A stretch of DNA of 64,000 bases from an uncultured Flavobacteriaceae bacterium (GTDB taxonomy: Bacteria; Bacteroidota; Bacteroidia; Flavobacteriales; Flavobacteriaceae). Of the stretch, positions 31,006 to 41,435 are shown piece after piece (positions within the stretch are counted from its first letter, which is position 1; each line of letters starts with the position of its first letter). Under the pieces are notes generated by a model. The model did not search any database, was not told the origin of the DNA, and saw only the letters and a program-made list of their open reading frames with translations. The position numbers and the translations under genes were made by a program. The stretch lies in the NCBI GenBank assembly GCA_905182835.1, contig CAJJDI010000009.1, positions 17,475 through 81,474 of the forward strand. Direction: 5' to 3'.

Positions 31006-31617
31006 ATGAAAACTACAATTAAAATATTATTAATGCTTTTGGTGACTATCGGTTACACAAACATGTATTCTCAAGATAGCAACAACCCTTGGCAGTTCTC
31101 ATTCGGGGTTAGTGCAGTTGATTTAAATGCGGATAGTGAAACTGAATTTGCAGACTTTTTTAATGTTGATGAAGACTGGAATGTTTCTTCAGGGTTATCA
31201 ATGTTTACACTATCTAAATATTTAGGAGATAATTTATCTCTTGGACTTAGTGGCTCTGTAAACTCGATATCAAATTTTGCAGATGATCATCAATTTCTAA
31301 ATGAAGTTAGCTACTTCGCTGGGGATCTAATGCTTAAATACAGTTTAAGTGAAGCTTTGAATTGTGAAGTTATGGAGCCTTATGTTGGTGTTGGACTTGG
31401 TAATACGTGGATGGATTCTCAATCATGGATGACTGCGAATGGAAGTTTAGGAATGAACTACTGGTTCTCCGATGTATGGGGTTTGACAGCGCAAGTTGAT
31501 TACAAAATGAATATGTCAGAAAACGGAAGAGGAACTACAGTAATGTTGGATGAAGGTGGATCTATGAGATACTCACTTGGGTTTTCTGTGAAATTTGGCA
31601 GCACTGATAAAGAGTAA
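31006..31617 (+). CDS. Outer-membrane beta-barrel protein, paralog of the next gene without the OmpA C-terminal domain
   Basis: Signal peptide; close similarity to the N-terminal barrel of 31835..33217 ([37 protein letters not shown]). Confidence 0.9.
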   Translation: MKTTIKILLMLLVTIGYTNMYSQDSNNPWQFSFGVSAVDLNADSETEFADFFNVDEDWNVSSGLSMFTLSKYLGDNLSLGLSGSVNSISNFADDHQFLNEVSYFAGDLMLKYSLSEALNCEVMEPYVGVGLGNTWMDSQSWMTANGSLGMNYWFSDVWGLTAQVDYKMNMSENGRGTTVMLDEGGSMRYSLGFSVKFGSTDKE

Positions 31618-31796
31618 CTTATCTAAATTTTTCGTTTATATAATTTACTGATTACCTGTGTTTTATAAAATAAACAGTTTTATATTACATTCCAATTTAC
31701 TCTGTAAAACAAAATATTGCGTATAATATTTTAATTAAAAATTAAAAAAAGCGCGTTTTTTTGTTTTTACATGCTAATAAATATGAGGAAAAACCA

Positions 31797-31804
31797 TATT
31801 TTTG
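31797..31804 (+). promoter_or_regulatory. Bacteroidota-type -7 element (TATTTTTG) upstream of the OmpA gene
   Basis: Match to TAnnTTTG about 30 nt upstream of the ATG; no clear -33 TTG at 19-21 nt. Confidence 0.4.
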
Positions 31805-31834
31805 CAATAAATAAGAAAACTTAATTAAAATATT

Positions 31835-33217
31835 ATGAAAAATTTTAGCAAACTATTGTTAATACTTTTAGTAACTATTGGTTACGTAAACATGTATTCT
31901 CAAGATGAAAACAATCCTTGGCAGTTTACTTTTGGTATTAATGCAGTTGATTTAGCGTCTGATACCGACACTCAATTTGGAGAGTTTTTTGATGTTGATC
32001 CAAACTGGAACGTTTCTTCAGGTTTATCAACCTTTACACTTTCTAAGTATTTAGGAGATAATTTATCTCTTGGGTTTAATGGCTCTTTAAACAAGATTTC
32101 AAAATATGCAGCTAGCTTTTCATCTATAAATGATGTTACCTACTTTGCTTTTGATGGAATGCTTAAGTATAGCTTAAACGATGTGTTAAACTGGGGAAAA
32201 TTAGAGCCTTATGTAGGTGTTGGTTTAGGTAACACATGGATGGACTCTGAATCATGGATGACTACTAATGGTAGTTTAGGTATGAACTATTGGTTCTCTG
32301 ATGTGTGGGGTTTAACAGCGCAAGTTGATTACAAACAAAACATGGGTGTTAGCGGAAGAGGAAATTCAGTTATGTTAGATGATGGAGGATCAATGAGATA
32401 CTCAGTTGGGTTTTCTGTAAAATTCGGCGGTAAAGATACTGATGGTGATGGTGTTTATGACAAACATGATGCTTGTCCAGACGTTGCAGGATTAGAAGAA
32501 TTTAATGGTTGTCCTGATTCTGACGGAGATGGAATTACAGATAGTGAAGATACTTGTCCTTTATTAGCAGGTTCTTTAGAATTTGAAGGATGTCCTGATT
32601 CTGATGGAGATGGAATATCTGACAACAAAGATGCTTGTCCTAACAAAGCTGGCTTAGCTTCTTTTGATGGTTGTCCTGACTCTGACGGTGATAAAATTAC
32701 TGACTCTAGAGATAGATGTCCAAATGTTGCTGGTCCTAAAGAAAATGGTGGATGTCCATGGCCTGATAGTGATGGAGATAGTGTTTTAGATAAAGATGAT
32801 GACTGTCCTTCTGAAGCAGGAACAGTTGCAAACAATGGTTGTCCTGAGATTTATCCAAGTGATGAAGCTCTTGCTCAACTAGTAGAGTATTCAAGAACAA
32901 TAAACTTTGCATTTGATTCTGCAAAATTTACTGATGGAACTCCTCCTGTATTAGATGCAATTGTTGAAATATTAGTAGCTTATCCTAAAGCAAACTTTTC
33001 TGTAGAAGGGCATTGCGATAGCAAAGGGTCTACTAAGGTAAACCAAAAGATATCTGATAAAAGAGCTGCTGCTGTAGTGGATTACTTAATTAAAAGCAGC
33101 ATAGCTGCTTCTAGATTAACAGCAACAGGATTTGGTGAATCTAAGCCAATCGATACAAACAATACAATGGCTGGAAGAGCTAACAATAGAAGAGTAGAAA
33201 TTCTTCTAGTTAAATAA
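31835..33217 (+). CDS. OmpA family protein: beta-barrel, TSP type-3 repeats, OmpA peptidoglycan-binding domain
   Basis: [15 protein letters not shown]-type repeats; C-term [14 protein letters not shown]…[29 protein letters not shown]…RANNRRVEI. Confidence 0.95.
   Translation: MKNFSKLLLILLVTIGYVNMYSQDENNPWQFTFGINAVDLASDTDTQFGEFFDVDPNWNVSSGLSTFTLSKYLGDNLSLGFNGSLNKISKYAASFSSINDVTYFAFDGMLKYSLNDVLNWGKLEPYVGVGLGNTWMDSESWMTTNGSLGMNYWFSDVWGLTAQVDYKQNMGVSGRGNSVMLDDGGSMRYSVGFSVKFGGKDTDGDGVYDKHDACPDVAGLEEFNGCPDSDGDGITDSEDTCPLLAGSLEFEGCPDSDGDGISDNKDACPNKAGLASFDGCPDSDGDKITDSRDRCPNVAGPKENGGCPWPDSDGDSVLDKDDDCPSEAGTVANNGCPEIYPSDEALAQLVEYSRTINFAFDSAKFTDGTPPVLDAIVEILVAYPKANFSVEGHCDSKGSTKVNQKISDKRAAAVVDYLIKSSIAASRLTATGFGESKPIDTNNTMAGRANNRRVEILLVK
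32435..32848 (+). repeat. Tandem TSP type-3 calcium-binding repeats in the OmpA protein
   Basis: Recurring D(S/T)DGDG…D..D.CP…G…GCP units. Confidence 0.88.
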
Positions 33218-33254
33218 AGACTATTGTTTTAAAATTCTTTTAAAATTATATATT

Positions 33255-33287
33255 AAAAAAACGCTTCTTATATAAGAAGCGTTTTTT
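33255..33287 (+). terminator. Intrinsic terminator after the OmpA gene
   Basis: A-run, perfect inverted repeat cgcttcttatataagaagcg, T-run. Confidence 0.9.
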
Positions 33288-33298
33288 ATTTTTATGAA

Positions 33299-36058
33299 AT
33301 GGAGGGTTTTATAAAAAAGGTTTTATTAGATTTAAAAAATAAAAATACAGATTTCTCTAAGTGTGTATTTATTCTTCCAAATAAAAGATCAGGCTATCAT
33401 TTAAAAAAGAACCTTTCGCAAATAATTTCGCAAACAATTTTTTCTCCTAAAATTGTAAGCATAGAGGACTTTATAGAAAGTTTGTCTAAGTTAAAACTTC
33501 TCACTAACACAGAATTGATATTTGAATTCTATAGTGTGTATTTAAAAAACACTCCTGAAAATAAACAGGAAGGTTTTGAAGACTTTATAAAATGGAGCAG
33601 AACATTAATTCAAGATTTTAATATAATTGACAAAGAAATAACGGATACAAATCAAGTCTTCGATTACCTAAAGGCAGTTAAAGAAATGGATCACTGGTCC
33701 TTAGATCCAAACCCTAGTGAACTTGTAAAAAGACATTTATACTTTTGGAGTAATATTAAAATATACTATAATGAATTCTATGAACATCTGTTAAACATCA
33801 ATTCAGGGTACCAAGGAATTTTGGAAAAAAGGGCTCTAAATAACACTTCTTGTTATATTCAAAACAATAGTGAAAAGAGCTTTGTTTTTATTGGATTTAA
33901 TGCGCTAAATAGAATTGAATCCTTAATTATTCAAGAATTTTTAAAAAATACAGTAAGTGAAATTTACTGGGACATAGATAAAATTTCTATTAACTCTTCT
34001 TTTAATAATTCTGCATTTTTTATAAATAAATATAGAAATAAATGGTCTTATTATAAGAATAGAGAAATAAATTGGATTAATGATAACTACTCTTCTAAAA
34101 AAAATATTCACGCAGTAGGAGTATCGAAAAATATCGGTCAAGCAAAATATATCGGCGAGATAATTAAAGAGAATATTAAAACATTAAAAAATACAGCAAT
34201 TGTATTAGGTGATGAGTCTTTATTAATTCCAATGCTTAACTCATTACCTAAAGGAGTAGAAGATGTGAATATAACTATGGGGTTTCCGCTTTTCTCTAGC
34301 CCTGTAAGCTCCTTGATTTATAAAATATTTAAGCTACATATAAATAGCCATGCCACTTTTTATTATAAAGAAGTAGTGTCAATATTATCTCATGAATTAA
34401 TTAAACCCTTATTCGACCAGAATGGGGTTAATTATTCAGATAAAATTATTGATAAAATAAATAATGGAAATGTTATAAATGTTAGCTTAGAATTTATAAT
34501 TAATAATGTAAAGATCAATAGAGATTTGATTTTATTAATTTTTAAAGACTGGTCTAATAGTAGTGAAAGGGCTATAATTAATTGTAAAGAGTTAATTATA
34601 ATAATTAGAGACAATCTTTTAGTTGAAGACAAAGATGAAATACTAACTGTAGAACATTTATATAGGTTTAACGAAATATTTAACGAACTACATATTCTTA
34701 AAAATAGATTTAAGTTTATTAATTCAATTAAACTGTTATTTGATCTATTTCAGGACATTGTAAAAAATGAAAGGTTAAAATTTAATAGTGAGTCCTTTTC
34801 AAAAATACAAATAATGGGACTCTTAGAATCTAGGGTTTTAGATTTTGAAACTGTTATAATTAGCTCAGTAAATGAAGGAATAATGCCTTCTGGAAATATT
34901 GAAAATTCGTTTATTCCTTTTGATGTTAAAGTAGATAACAACATCCCTACTTTTAAAGAACAAGACGCTATTTATTCCTATCACTTTTACAGGCTAATTC
35001 AACGAGCAAAGAACGTATACTTACTTTACAATACAGAGCCTGATTCTCTAAATGGCGGAGAGAAAAGTAGATTTATAAGACAGATAGAATTTGAGGGAAT
35101 TCATGAAATTAATAATAAAATAGTAAGTTCGCATACACCGAAAAATGAAGAAAAATTAATTGAGATAACTAAAACAGAGGATGTTATTAATGAATTAATC
35201 CTTCTATCAAAGGATGGGTTTTCGGTGTCCTCAGTTTTATCATACATTAGAGACCCTTTAACCTTTTATTATAAAAAAATATTAAAAATAAAAGATGAAA
35301 AGAAGGTAGAAGAAACTATTGAATCCAATACTCTTGGAACAGTGATACATGAATCCTTGAAATACATATACACGCCATTAATAAATAAAATGCTATCAAT
35401 TGATTATTTAGAAGATCAATTGACAAAACTTAAGAAGACCGTTAAATTACAGTTGGAATTAAATTATAAAAACGGGCAGTTCAAAACAGGTAAAAATTTA
35501 ATAATTCTTGAAGTAGCTATAAAATATGTTTCAGAATTTATTAAAAGTGAGATTAAATCTATTAAGCAAGGAGATAGTATCCAAATTATTGGGGTGGAAG
35601 AAGATTTTAATATAAAATTTGAAAGTGAAAAGTTGGAAAATGAAATAAATTTAAAGGGCCAAATTGACAGAATTGACATATTAAATGGAACTTTACGAAT
35701 AATTGACTATAAGACTGGTAAAAAAACAGAAAAAAGAGAATTAAACTTATCTAGCTGGGATGATATAGAAATGGATTACGATAAAATGAAAAATTGGTTT
35801 CAATTACTCTTTTATGTATATGCATTTAATAAAACAAATAATCTAAGTATACCAATTGAAACAGGTATTATATCATTTAAAAACTTAAAGTCTGGATTAT
35901 TGAAATTTAACTATGGCACAAGGTTTGATAATGATTCAGCTATAAGTGAAGATGTGTTAAATAACTATAAATTAGTCCTAGAAAATATTTTAATGGAAAT
36001 CTTTAACCCGAATATGAGTTTTGTTGAAAAAAAATTACCCAAAAAAAATTATGTATAA
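33299..36058 (+). CDS. AddB-like inactivated helicase with PD-(D/E)XK nuclease domain
   Basis: CVFILPNKRSGYHLKKNL N-terminus without a Walker A; SVLSYIRDPLTFYYKKIL; C-term GQIDRIDILNGTLRIIDYKTGKKTEKREL. Confidence 0.88.
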   Translation: MEGFIKKVLLDLKNKNTDFSKCVFILPNKRSGYHLKKNLSQIISQTIFSPKIVSIEDFIESLSKLKLLTNTELIFEFYSVYLKNTPENKQEGFEDFIKWSRTLIQDFNIIDKEITDTNQVFDYLKAVKEMDHWSLDPNPSELVKRHLYFWSNIKIYYNEFYEHLLNINSGYQGILEKRALNNTSCYIQNNSEKSFVFIGFNALNRIESLIIQEFLKNTVSEIYWDIDKISINSSFNNSAFFINKYRNKWSYYKNREINWINDNYSSKKNIHAVGVSKNIGQAKYIGEIIKENIKTLKNTAIVLGDESLLIPMLNSLPKGVEDVNITMGFPLFSSPVSSLIYKIFKLHINSHATFYYKEVVSILSHELIKPLFDQNGVNYSDKIIDKINNGNVINVSLEFIINNVKINRDLILLIFKDWSNSSERAIINCKELIIIIRDNLLVEDKDEILTVEHLYRFNEIFNELHILKNRFKFINSIKLLFDLFQDIVKNERLKFNSESFSKIQIMGLLESRVLDFETVIISSVNEGIMPSGNIENSFIPFDVKVDNNIPTFKEQDAIYSYHFYRLIQRAKNVYLLYNTEPDSLNGGEKSRFIRQIEFEGIHEINNKIVSSHTPKNEEKLIEITKTEDVINELILLSKDGFSVSSVLSYIRDPLTFYYKKILKIKDEKKVEETIESNTLGTVIHESLKYIYTPLINKMLSIDYLEDQLTKLKKTVKLQLELNYKNGQFKTGKNLIILEVAIKYVSEFIKSEIKSIKQGDSIQIIGVEEDFNIKFESEKLENEINLKGQIDRIDILNGTLRIIDYKTGKKTEKRELNLSSWDDIEMDYDKMKNWFQLLFYVYAFNKTNNLSIPIETGIISFKNLKSGLLKFNYGTRFDNDSAISEDVLNNYKLVLENILMEIFNPNMSFVEKKLPKKNYV

Positions 36059-38108
36059 AATTATATTATTGTTTTGTTGTAGCATAACTGTCTCTTATGG
36101 ACAAATAAACCCTCAAGATATTGAGATAGTTAGAGATTCATATGGGGTTCCTCATATATACGGGAAAACTGATGCAGATACCGCTTATGGGCTAGCATGG
36201 GTTCATAGTGAAGATGATTTTATGACTATTCAAAAAGCGTATTTAGCTGGAAATCAATTACTAAGTAGTTATCTGCGTAATGACGGAATAATAGTTGATT
36301 TTTTATCTCAATTCATAGAGTCTGAAAAAACAGTAAATGAGTTATTTGACACTCTGTCTATAGATTTTATAAAAATACTTGAAGCATATAGTCAGGGTAT
36401 TAATCGATATGCAGAATTAAATCCTGAAAAGGTGCTAGTTAAAGATCTGTTTCCGGTTACTCCTAGAAAGATGTTGAATTACTCATTTCTACAATTATTT
36501 ATATCTAATGGTGCAGATAAATTAGTTAGTAGTATAATTTCAAATAATACAATTGACTTATCAAACCTTGTAATAAATGAAGATATTCAAGGCTCTAATA
36601 CTTTTGCTTTTAATAACAATAAGACAAAAAATGGAGAAACATATCTTGCTATAAATACACATCAACCACTAGATGGTCCAAACTCTTGGTATGAAGTTCA
36701 TTTAAACAGCGAAGAAGGTACAAATATCCTCGGGGCTACATTTGCAGGAGCTCCTTGTGTTTTAACTGGAGTTAACAAACATTTAGCATGGACACACACA
36801 GTAAATTATCCAGATAAGGCAGATCTGTTTAAGTTAAAAATGCATGACTCAAAAAAGAATATATATTTAGTAGACAACAAAGAGTATAAACTAGAAAAAC
36901 ACAAAGCAAAATTAAAATATAGAGTACTCGGAATTAATATTGGTATTTATAAAACTTATTACAAAAGTATTTTTGGTCCGACTTTAAAAAACAAATCTGG
37001 ATACTATTCGGTTAGAACACCAAGCTTATACAACATTAAGGCGCTAGAACAATGGTGGAGAATGAATAAGGCTACGTCTTTTAATGAGTTTTATGGTATT
37101 TTAAACATGAAGTCTATTCCTGGCTACAATATTGGTTATGCAGATAAAAAAGATACTATTTTTTATATTTCAAATGGAATAATTCCTATTCGTAATGAAA
37201 AAAATGATTGGACAAAAATTGTAGATGGAAGTAAAAGTGAAAACTTATGGGAAGAATACTATGACATAAAGGATCTTCCTCAAGTTATTAATCCAAAATC
37301 TGGATTTATATATAATGCAAACCACTCTCCATTTAAATCTACTGGGTGGTCTGAAAATCCAAAACAAGAAGATTATTCTAAGACAATGAATTATGAGACC
37401 TATGATAATAACAGAAGTACTAGAATTATAGATTTAATAAACTCAAACGAATCAATCAATTATGAGAAGTTTAAAGAAATAAAATACGATAACAAACTGC
37501 CTCGACCATTAAATTATAATTTTTTAGATATTAACTCAATCTGGGAAATAAATGCCGATAAATACCCCGAAATATCGGACGTAATATTAAATATCCAAAA
37601 ATGGGATATGGCAACAAACTCAAACTCCGTAGGAGCAGCTAATTATGCAGTTTTATATTATCTGCTAATAAATAAATTTAAAAATATAAAGTATAAAAAA
37701 GTATTTGACGAAATTGAAATGGTAGAGCTAATCAGAAGCACTAAAAAGTATTTACTAAAATATTTTGACTCAACAAATACAGAGTTAGGAGATTTTCAAA
37801 AACTTGTTAGAGGGGATAAAGAAATTGGAATCTTTGGATTGCCTGATGTCATAACTGCCATGAAGGGGATTGATTATGAAGATGGTAAAATTAAAATTAC
37901 ACATGGTGAATCCTATATTTCACTAGTTAAATTTAAAGATGAAAAGGTAGAAATAGAGACTATTATGTCATATGGCTCTAGTGATAACCCAAATTCAAAG
38001 CACTATAACGATCAAATGGATTTATATTCTAAATTTAAAACTAAAAAAATGACTTTAGATAAAGTTGAAGTTTATAAAAAAGGAGTGAAAGTATATAACC
38101 CTAAATAG
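36051..38108 (+). CDS. Penicillin acylase family (Ntn-hydrolase) protein, secreted
   Basis: Signal peptide MYKIILLFCCSITVSYGQ; VRDSYGVPHIYGKTDADTAYGLAWVHSEDDF; putative cleavage/nucleophile GSNTFAF. The ATG at 36051 fits better than the listed TTG at 36021. Confidence 0.9.
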   Translation: MYKIILLFCCSITVSYGQINPQDIEIVRDSYGVPHIYGKTDADTAYGLAWVHSEDDFMTIQKAYLAGNQLLSSYLRNDGIIVDFLSQFIESEKTVNELFDTLSIDFIKILEAYSQGINRYAELNPEKVLVKDLFPVTPRKMLNYSFLQLFISNGADKLVSSIISNNTIDLSNLVINEDIQGSNTFAFNNNKTKNGETYLAINTHQPLDGPNSWYEVHLNSEEGTNILGATFAGAPCVLTGVNKHLAWTHTVNYPDKADLFKLKMHDSKKNIYLVDNKEYKLEKHKAKLKYRVLGINIGIYKTYYKSIFGPTLKNKSGYYSVRTPSLYNIKALEQWWRMNKATSFNEFYGILNMKSIPGYNIGYADKKDTIFYISNGIIPIRNEKNDWTKIVDGSKSENLWEEYYDIKDLPQVINPKSGFIYNANHSPFKSTGWSENPKQEDYSKTMNYETYDNNRSTRIIDLINSNESINYEKFKEIKYDNKLPRPLNYNFLDINSIWEINADKYPEISDVILNIQKWDMATNSNSVGAANYAVLYYLLINKFKNIKYKKVFDEIEMVELIRSTKKYLLKYFDSTNTELGDFQKLVRGDKEIGIFGLPDVITAMKGIDYEDGKIKITHGESYISLVKFKDEKVEIETIMSYGSSDNPNSKHYNDQMDLYSKFKTKKMTLDKVEVYKKGVKVYNPK

Positions 38109-38130
38109 GCTGCAGTATTAACACAAATAA

Positions 38131-38163
38131 AAAAAGTCCAAATATATTGTTTGGACTTTTTTA
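38131..38163. terminator. Bidirectional intrinsic terminator between convergent genes
   Basis: aaaaagtccaaa-tatattg-tttggactttttt inverted repeat. Confidence 0.88.
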
Positions 38164-38182
38164 TTTAATTAATTTTTTATGA

Positions 38183-38677
38183 CTAGTCTTCTAATGAAGC
38201 TAAAGAGCCAGTCCAGTCACAATACCATTGCACATAGTTGACTTTTCCCTCTTCGTTAAAATCAAATGATTCATAAATAGATACAACCACAGACTTTGCT
38301 TCTGTTGAATCCGTAGCGCTAAGAGTTACTTCCTGGTCATAGTACAATCTAACAGATCCATCAGTCACACCCGTGTCTGCATTAACTCCTGTTAAATGAT
38401 TTAAAGGAGTTACGTACTTAGCATCATAATTGGCAAAAAATTCTTTATGTGATAATTTGATGTCTTCTAAACGTAATGAATCTACAGAACCAACAAGGGT
38501 TCCTTTGAAAACTACGTCGTCTGAAAAGTGAGAGTAATCAACGGATTCGTTTGCAAAACCAGCAAAAAGTGCATCAATAGTTTTAGAGTTTTTTTCAAAA
38601 GTTTTCATCGCTTCTGCATTTGGATTACAAGAATAAAAAGCAAAAGATAAAAAAGTAAAGTAAATAAGGTTTTTCAT
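38183..38677 (-). CDS. Putative lipoprotein with NTF2/SnoaL-like domain
   Basis: Lipobox FAFYSC; helix then beta-rich C-term ATDSTEAKSVVVSIYESFDFNEEGKVNYVQWYCDW. Confidence 0.65.
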   Translation of the reverse strand: MKNLIYFTFLSFAFYSCNPNAEAMKTFEKNSKTIDALFAGFANESVDYSHFSDDVVFKGTLVGSVDSLRLEDIKLSHKEFFANYDAKYVTPLNHLTGVNADTGVTDGSVRLYYDQEVTLSATDSTEAKSVVVSIYESFDFNEEGKVNYVQWYCDWTGSLASLED

Positions 38678-38782
38678 AATAAGTTTTTTAGTAATTATAA
38701 TTCAATTTAGTTAAATTTTTAACAAAATTTTTTAAATATCAGCAAATTAATTGGTGATATTTGCTTATTGTTATAATTATCA

Positions 38783-41215
38783 ATGAAAAACTATTTCCCC
38801 TCAAAACTTATACTAATTCTGTTAGTTAATTTTTCCCTGTATTCTCAAGATAGAAAAACTGCATTAGCTAAAAGAGTGTCATCGCCTCCTGTAATAGATG
38901 GGGTTCTTGATGATAGCATATGGAATGGAGTAGAAATAAATTCAGATTTCACTATGTACAGGCCATCCAATACTGGACCAGCTAGAGATACACATGCAAC
39001 ACAGGTGAAAATTATCTACGATGATGAAGCTGTCTATTTTGGTGCTAAAATGCTTGATCCAGATTACAATAATATAGCTAAGGAGGTTAGTCAACGAGAC
39101 GAGTTTTATATGAACAAAACTGATTTTATAATGGTAAGTATCAGCCCATACGATGACGGCCTCAATTATATAAGCTTTGTAATCACCAGCGCAGGAACTA
39201 TATCAGATATGAAAACCGTTGGAGATTTTGATGACAATGACGGAGATTACGATGTAGTCTTTGATGCAAAAATTTCATTTGACAAATTTGGTTGGAATGC
39301 GGAATTCAAAATTCCATATAGTGCCTTAAGGTTTCCAAAAAAAGATATTCAAAACTGGGGTGTAAATTTTTTCAGAAGAGTATTTAATTTAAATGAAACA
39401 TATGCTTGGAACTTTATTGACAGGTCTGTTGGTACTGCAAGTGAGTATATGGGGGTTTTAGAAGGGATACAAAAAATAGACCCACCTACTAGGTTATTCT
39501 TTTATCCATACAGTCAATTTAATTCCGAGATTTACGAAGGAAATACAGGTACAGGTATATCTGCTGGTATGGACATTAAATATGGTATAAACGAAGCATT
39601 TACAATCGACGCAACATTAATCCCAGATTTTGGACAAGTTAAATTTGATGAAGTAGAATTAAATTTAAGTCCCTTTGAACAACAATTTGACGAAAAGAGA
39701 GCTTTTTTCACAGAAGGAACAGAGCTATTTAACAGAGGTGGAATCTTCTATAGTAGACGTATTGGTGGTGATTTAAGTAGCAGCGGTGAGGATTTTATAC
39801 AAGAAAACGAAAAAGTATCAGCTTCGGATAACTCAATAGATTTAATCAATGCAATTAAGATTTCTGGAAGAACAGATAATAAGCTGGGAATTGGATTTTT
39901 CAATGCGATAACCAAAAAATCAACAGCTACTTTGCAAGACACGTTAAATCAAAGTACTAGAGAAGTTATACTAGAGCCCTTAACAAACTACAATGTTCTA
40001 GTCTTGGATCAACAAATAAAAAATAATTCCTCCATTACATTTCTAAATACAAATGTTAAAAGAGCAAAAGAGTATAGAAATGCAAATGTTTCTGCCCTGT
40101 TATTAGATTTAAAGACCAAGCAAAACAACTACAGATTCGAAGGTTCTATTTTAAGAAGTGAGATATTAGAAAATGGAGCAAAAGATGACGGTTATAAAAC
40201 TTCATTTAAAATAAATAAGACCAAAGGTAATTTTAGATGGATGACCGGAGTATGGACGACAGATGACACATATAATCAAGACGATTTGGGAATTTCAAGA
40301 TGGTATAATAACCAAAGTTTGTTTGCTAACATATCTTATGAAATCTTTAACCCTATTAATTATTTTAATCAACTAAAAATAAAACTAGGGTTAAGGCATG
40401 GAAGAAGGTATAGACCTAGTGTAAAAAGAAATAACAATTATGAGTTAGAAGTATTTTTTGAGACTAAAAAACTTTATAAACATAGATTTGAAATTGAGTA
40501 CACTACTTTAAACAAAGATTATTTTGAACCTAGAGTAGAAGGATTGTTTGTTTTAAAACCAGAATTAGTAGGTCTTAGATACGATTTTGACACAAATAAT
40601 ACTAAAAATTTAGTCTTTAGCACCGAAATAGATGCCCAAAAAAATATGGATGAGTTTTATGATGAAAAGAACCATAAAATAAGTTCTAGCGTGGGAGTGG
40701 ATTACAAAGTTTCAGATAGGTTAAACTTAAGTACTGGATTAGGAATTTCATTTGAAAAAGATGATTTAGGATATGCAGGAAGTGAAGGCCAAGAGGTGAT
40801 CGTAGGTCTAAGGGATGTAAAAGTCAATCAGGCAATGTTTGAGATGAATTATAATTTAGACTCATATAAAGGGTTTGCACTTGAAATCAGAAATTACTGG
40901 AGTACTGTAGACTATAAAAGTTATTATTCATTACAAGAAAATGGCATGGGAGCACTTGTAAATGATTATCCACTTGAAGACAATCCAAACACTAATTTTA
41001 ACATATGGAATCTAGATTTATCCTATAATTGGAGATTCGCACCTGGAAGTGCAGCGACTTTTCAATACAGAAATCAAATATTTAATAATGATGATAATTC
41101 CATTATATCCTATGCCGAAAGCTTAGATAATTTATTTAGAAATAATATAGGTCATCAATTGTCGATTAGAATAAATTATTTCATAGATTACAATAGGTTA
41201 AAAAGAAAAAATTAA
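38783..41215 (+). CDS. DUF5916 domain / carbohydrate-binding family 9-like outer-membrane protein
   Basis: Signal peptide; PPVIDGVLDDSIWNGVE; ISFDKFGWNAEFKIPYSALRFP; FFTEGTELFNRGGIFYSRRIG. Confidence 0.9.
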   Translation: MKNYFPSKLILILLVNFSLYSQDRKTALAKRVSSPPVIDGVLDDSIWNGVEINSDFTMYRPSNTGPARDTHATQVKIIYDDEAVYFGAKMLDPDYNNIAKEVSQRDEFYMNKTDFIMVSISPYDDGLNYISFVITSAGTISDMKTVGDFDDNDGDYDVVFDAKISFDKFGWNAEFKIPYSALRFPKKDIQNWGVNFFRRVFNLNETYAWNFIDRSVGTASEYMGVLEGIQKIDPPTRLFFYPYSQFNSEIYEGNTGTGISAGMDIKYGINEAFTIDATLIPDFGQVKFDEVELNLSPFEQQFDEKRAFFTEGTELFNRGGIFYSRRIGGDLSSSGEDFIQENEKVSASDNSIDLINAIKISGRTDNKLGIGFFNAITKKSTATLQDTLNQSTREVILEPLTNYNVLVLDQQIKNNSSITFLNTNVKRAKEYRNANVSALLLDLKTKQNNYRFEGSILRSEILENGAKDDGYKTSFKINKTKGNFRWMTGVWTTDDTYNQDDLGISRWYNNQSLFANISYEIFNPINYFNQLKIKLGLRHGRRYRPSVKRNNNYELEVFFETKKLYKHRFEIEYTTLNKDYFEPRVEGLFVLKPELVGLRYDFDTNNTKNLVFSTEIDAQKNMDEFYDEKNHKISSSVGVDYKVSDRLNLSTGLGISFEKDDLGYAGSEGQEVIVGLRDVKVNQAMFEMNYNLDSYKGFALEIRNYWSTVDYKSYYSLQENGMGALVNDYPLEDNPNTNFNIWNLDLSYNWRFAPGSAATFQYRNQIFNNDDNSIISYAESLDNLFRNNIGHQLSIRINYFIDYNRLKRKN

Positions 41216-41234
41216 ACTATTAAATAATAAAATT

Positions 41235-41426
41235 ATGGAAACTTATAAATGTGAAAGTTGTGGAATGGCGGTTAACGCTAGTTGTGCTAAATGCAATGAG
41301 CCATTAATAAATGGTCACATCTCCTTAGATAACGGAGATAAAGTACAGGTTTCAAGCTGTCCTAAGTGCGAAGGAAAAATAAAATCACCACAATGTTGTG
41401 GAAGTGATATGAATTGTAGCCTATAA
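41235..41426 (+). CDS. 63-aa Cys-rich (zinc-ribbon-like) protein
   Basis: CxxC pairs KCESC, SCAKC, SCPKC, then QCCGSDMNC; 9 Cys in 63 aa; own terminator. Confidence 0.75.
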   Translation: METYKCESCGMAVNASCAKCNEPLINGHISLDNGDKVQVSSCPKCEGKIKSPQCCGSDMNCSL

Positions 41427-41435
41427 AACTTAATT

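Noticed and set aside
31618-31834. Possible degraded OmpA-domain remnant between the tandem barrel genes
   Set aside because: AT-rich non-coding sequence; no TSP3 or OmpA motif recognisable in any frame by eye.
32435-32848. Regularly spaced short repeats that could suggest a CRISPR-like array
   Set aside because: They are imperfect in-frame protein repeats (DSDGDG…CP), with no constant repeat/variable spacer structure and no cas genes.
32455-32924. Minus-strand ORFs (126 and 62 aa) with repeated SESGQPS-like units
   Set aside because: Antisense reflection of the TSP3 repeats in the OmpA gene.
36021-36050. TTG start at 36021 for the acylase
   Set aside because: The ATG at 36051 gives a proper signal peptide and an 8-nt overlap; the upstream extension MLKKNYPKKI is just the AddB tail read in another frame.
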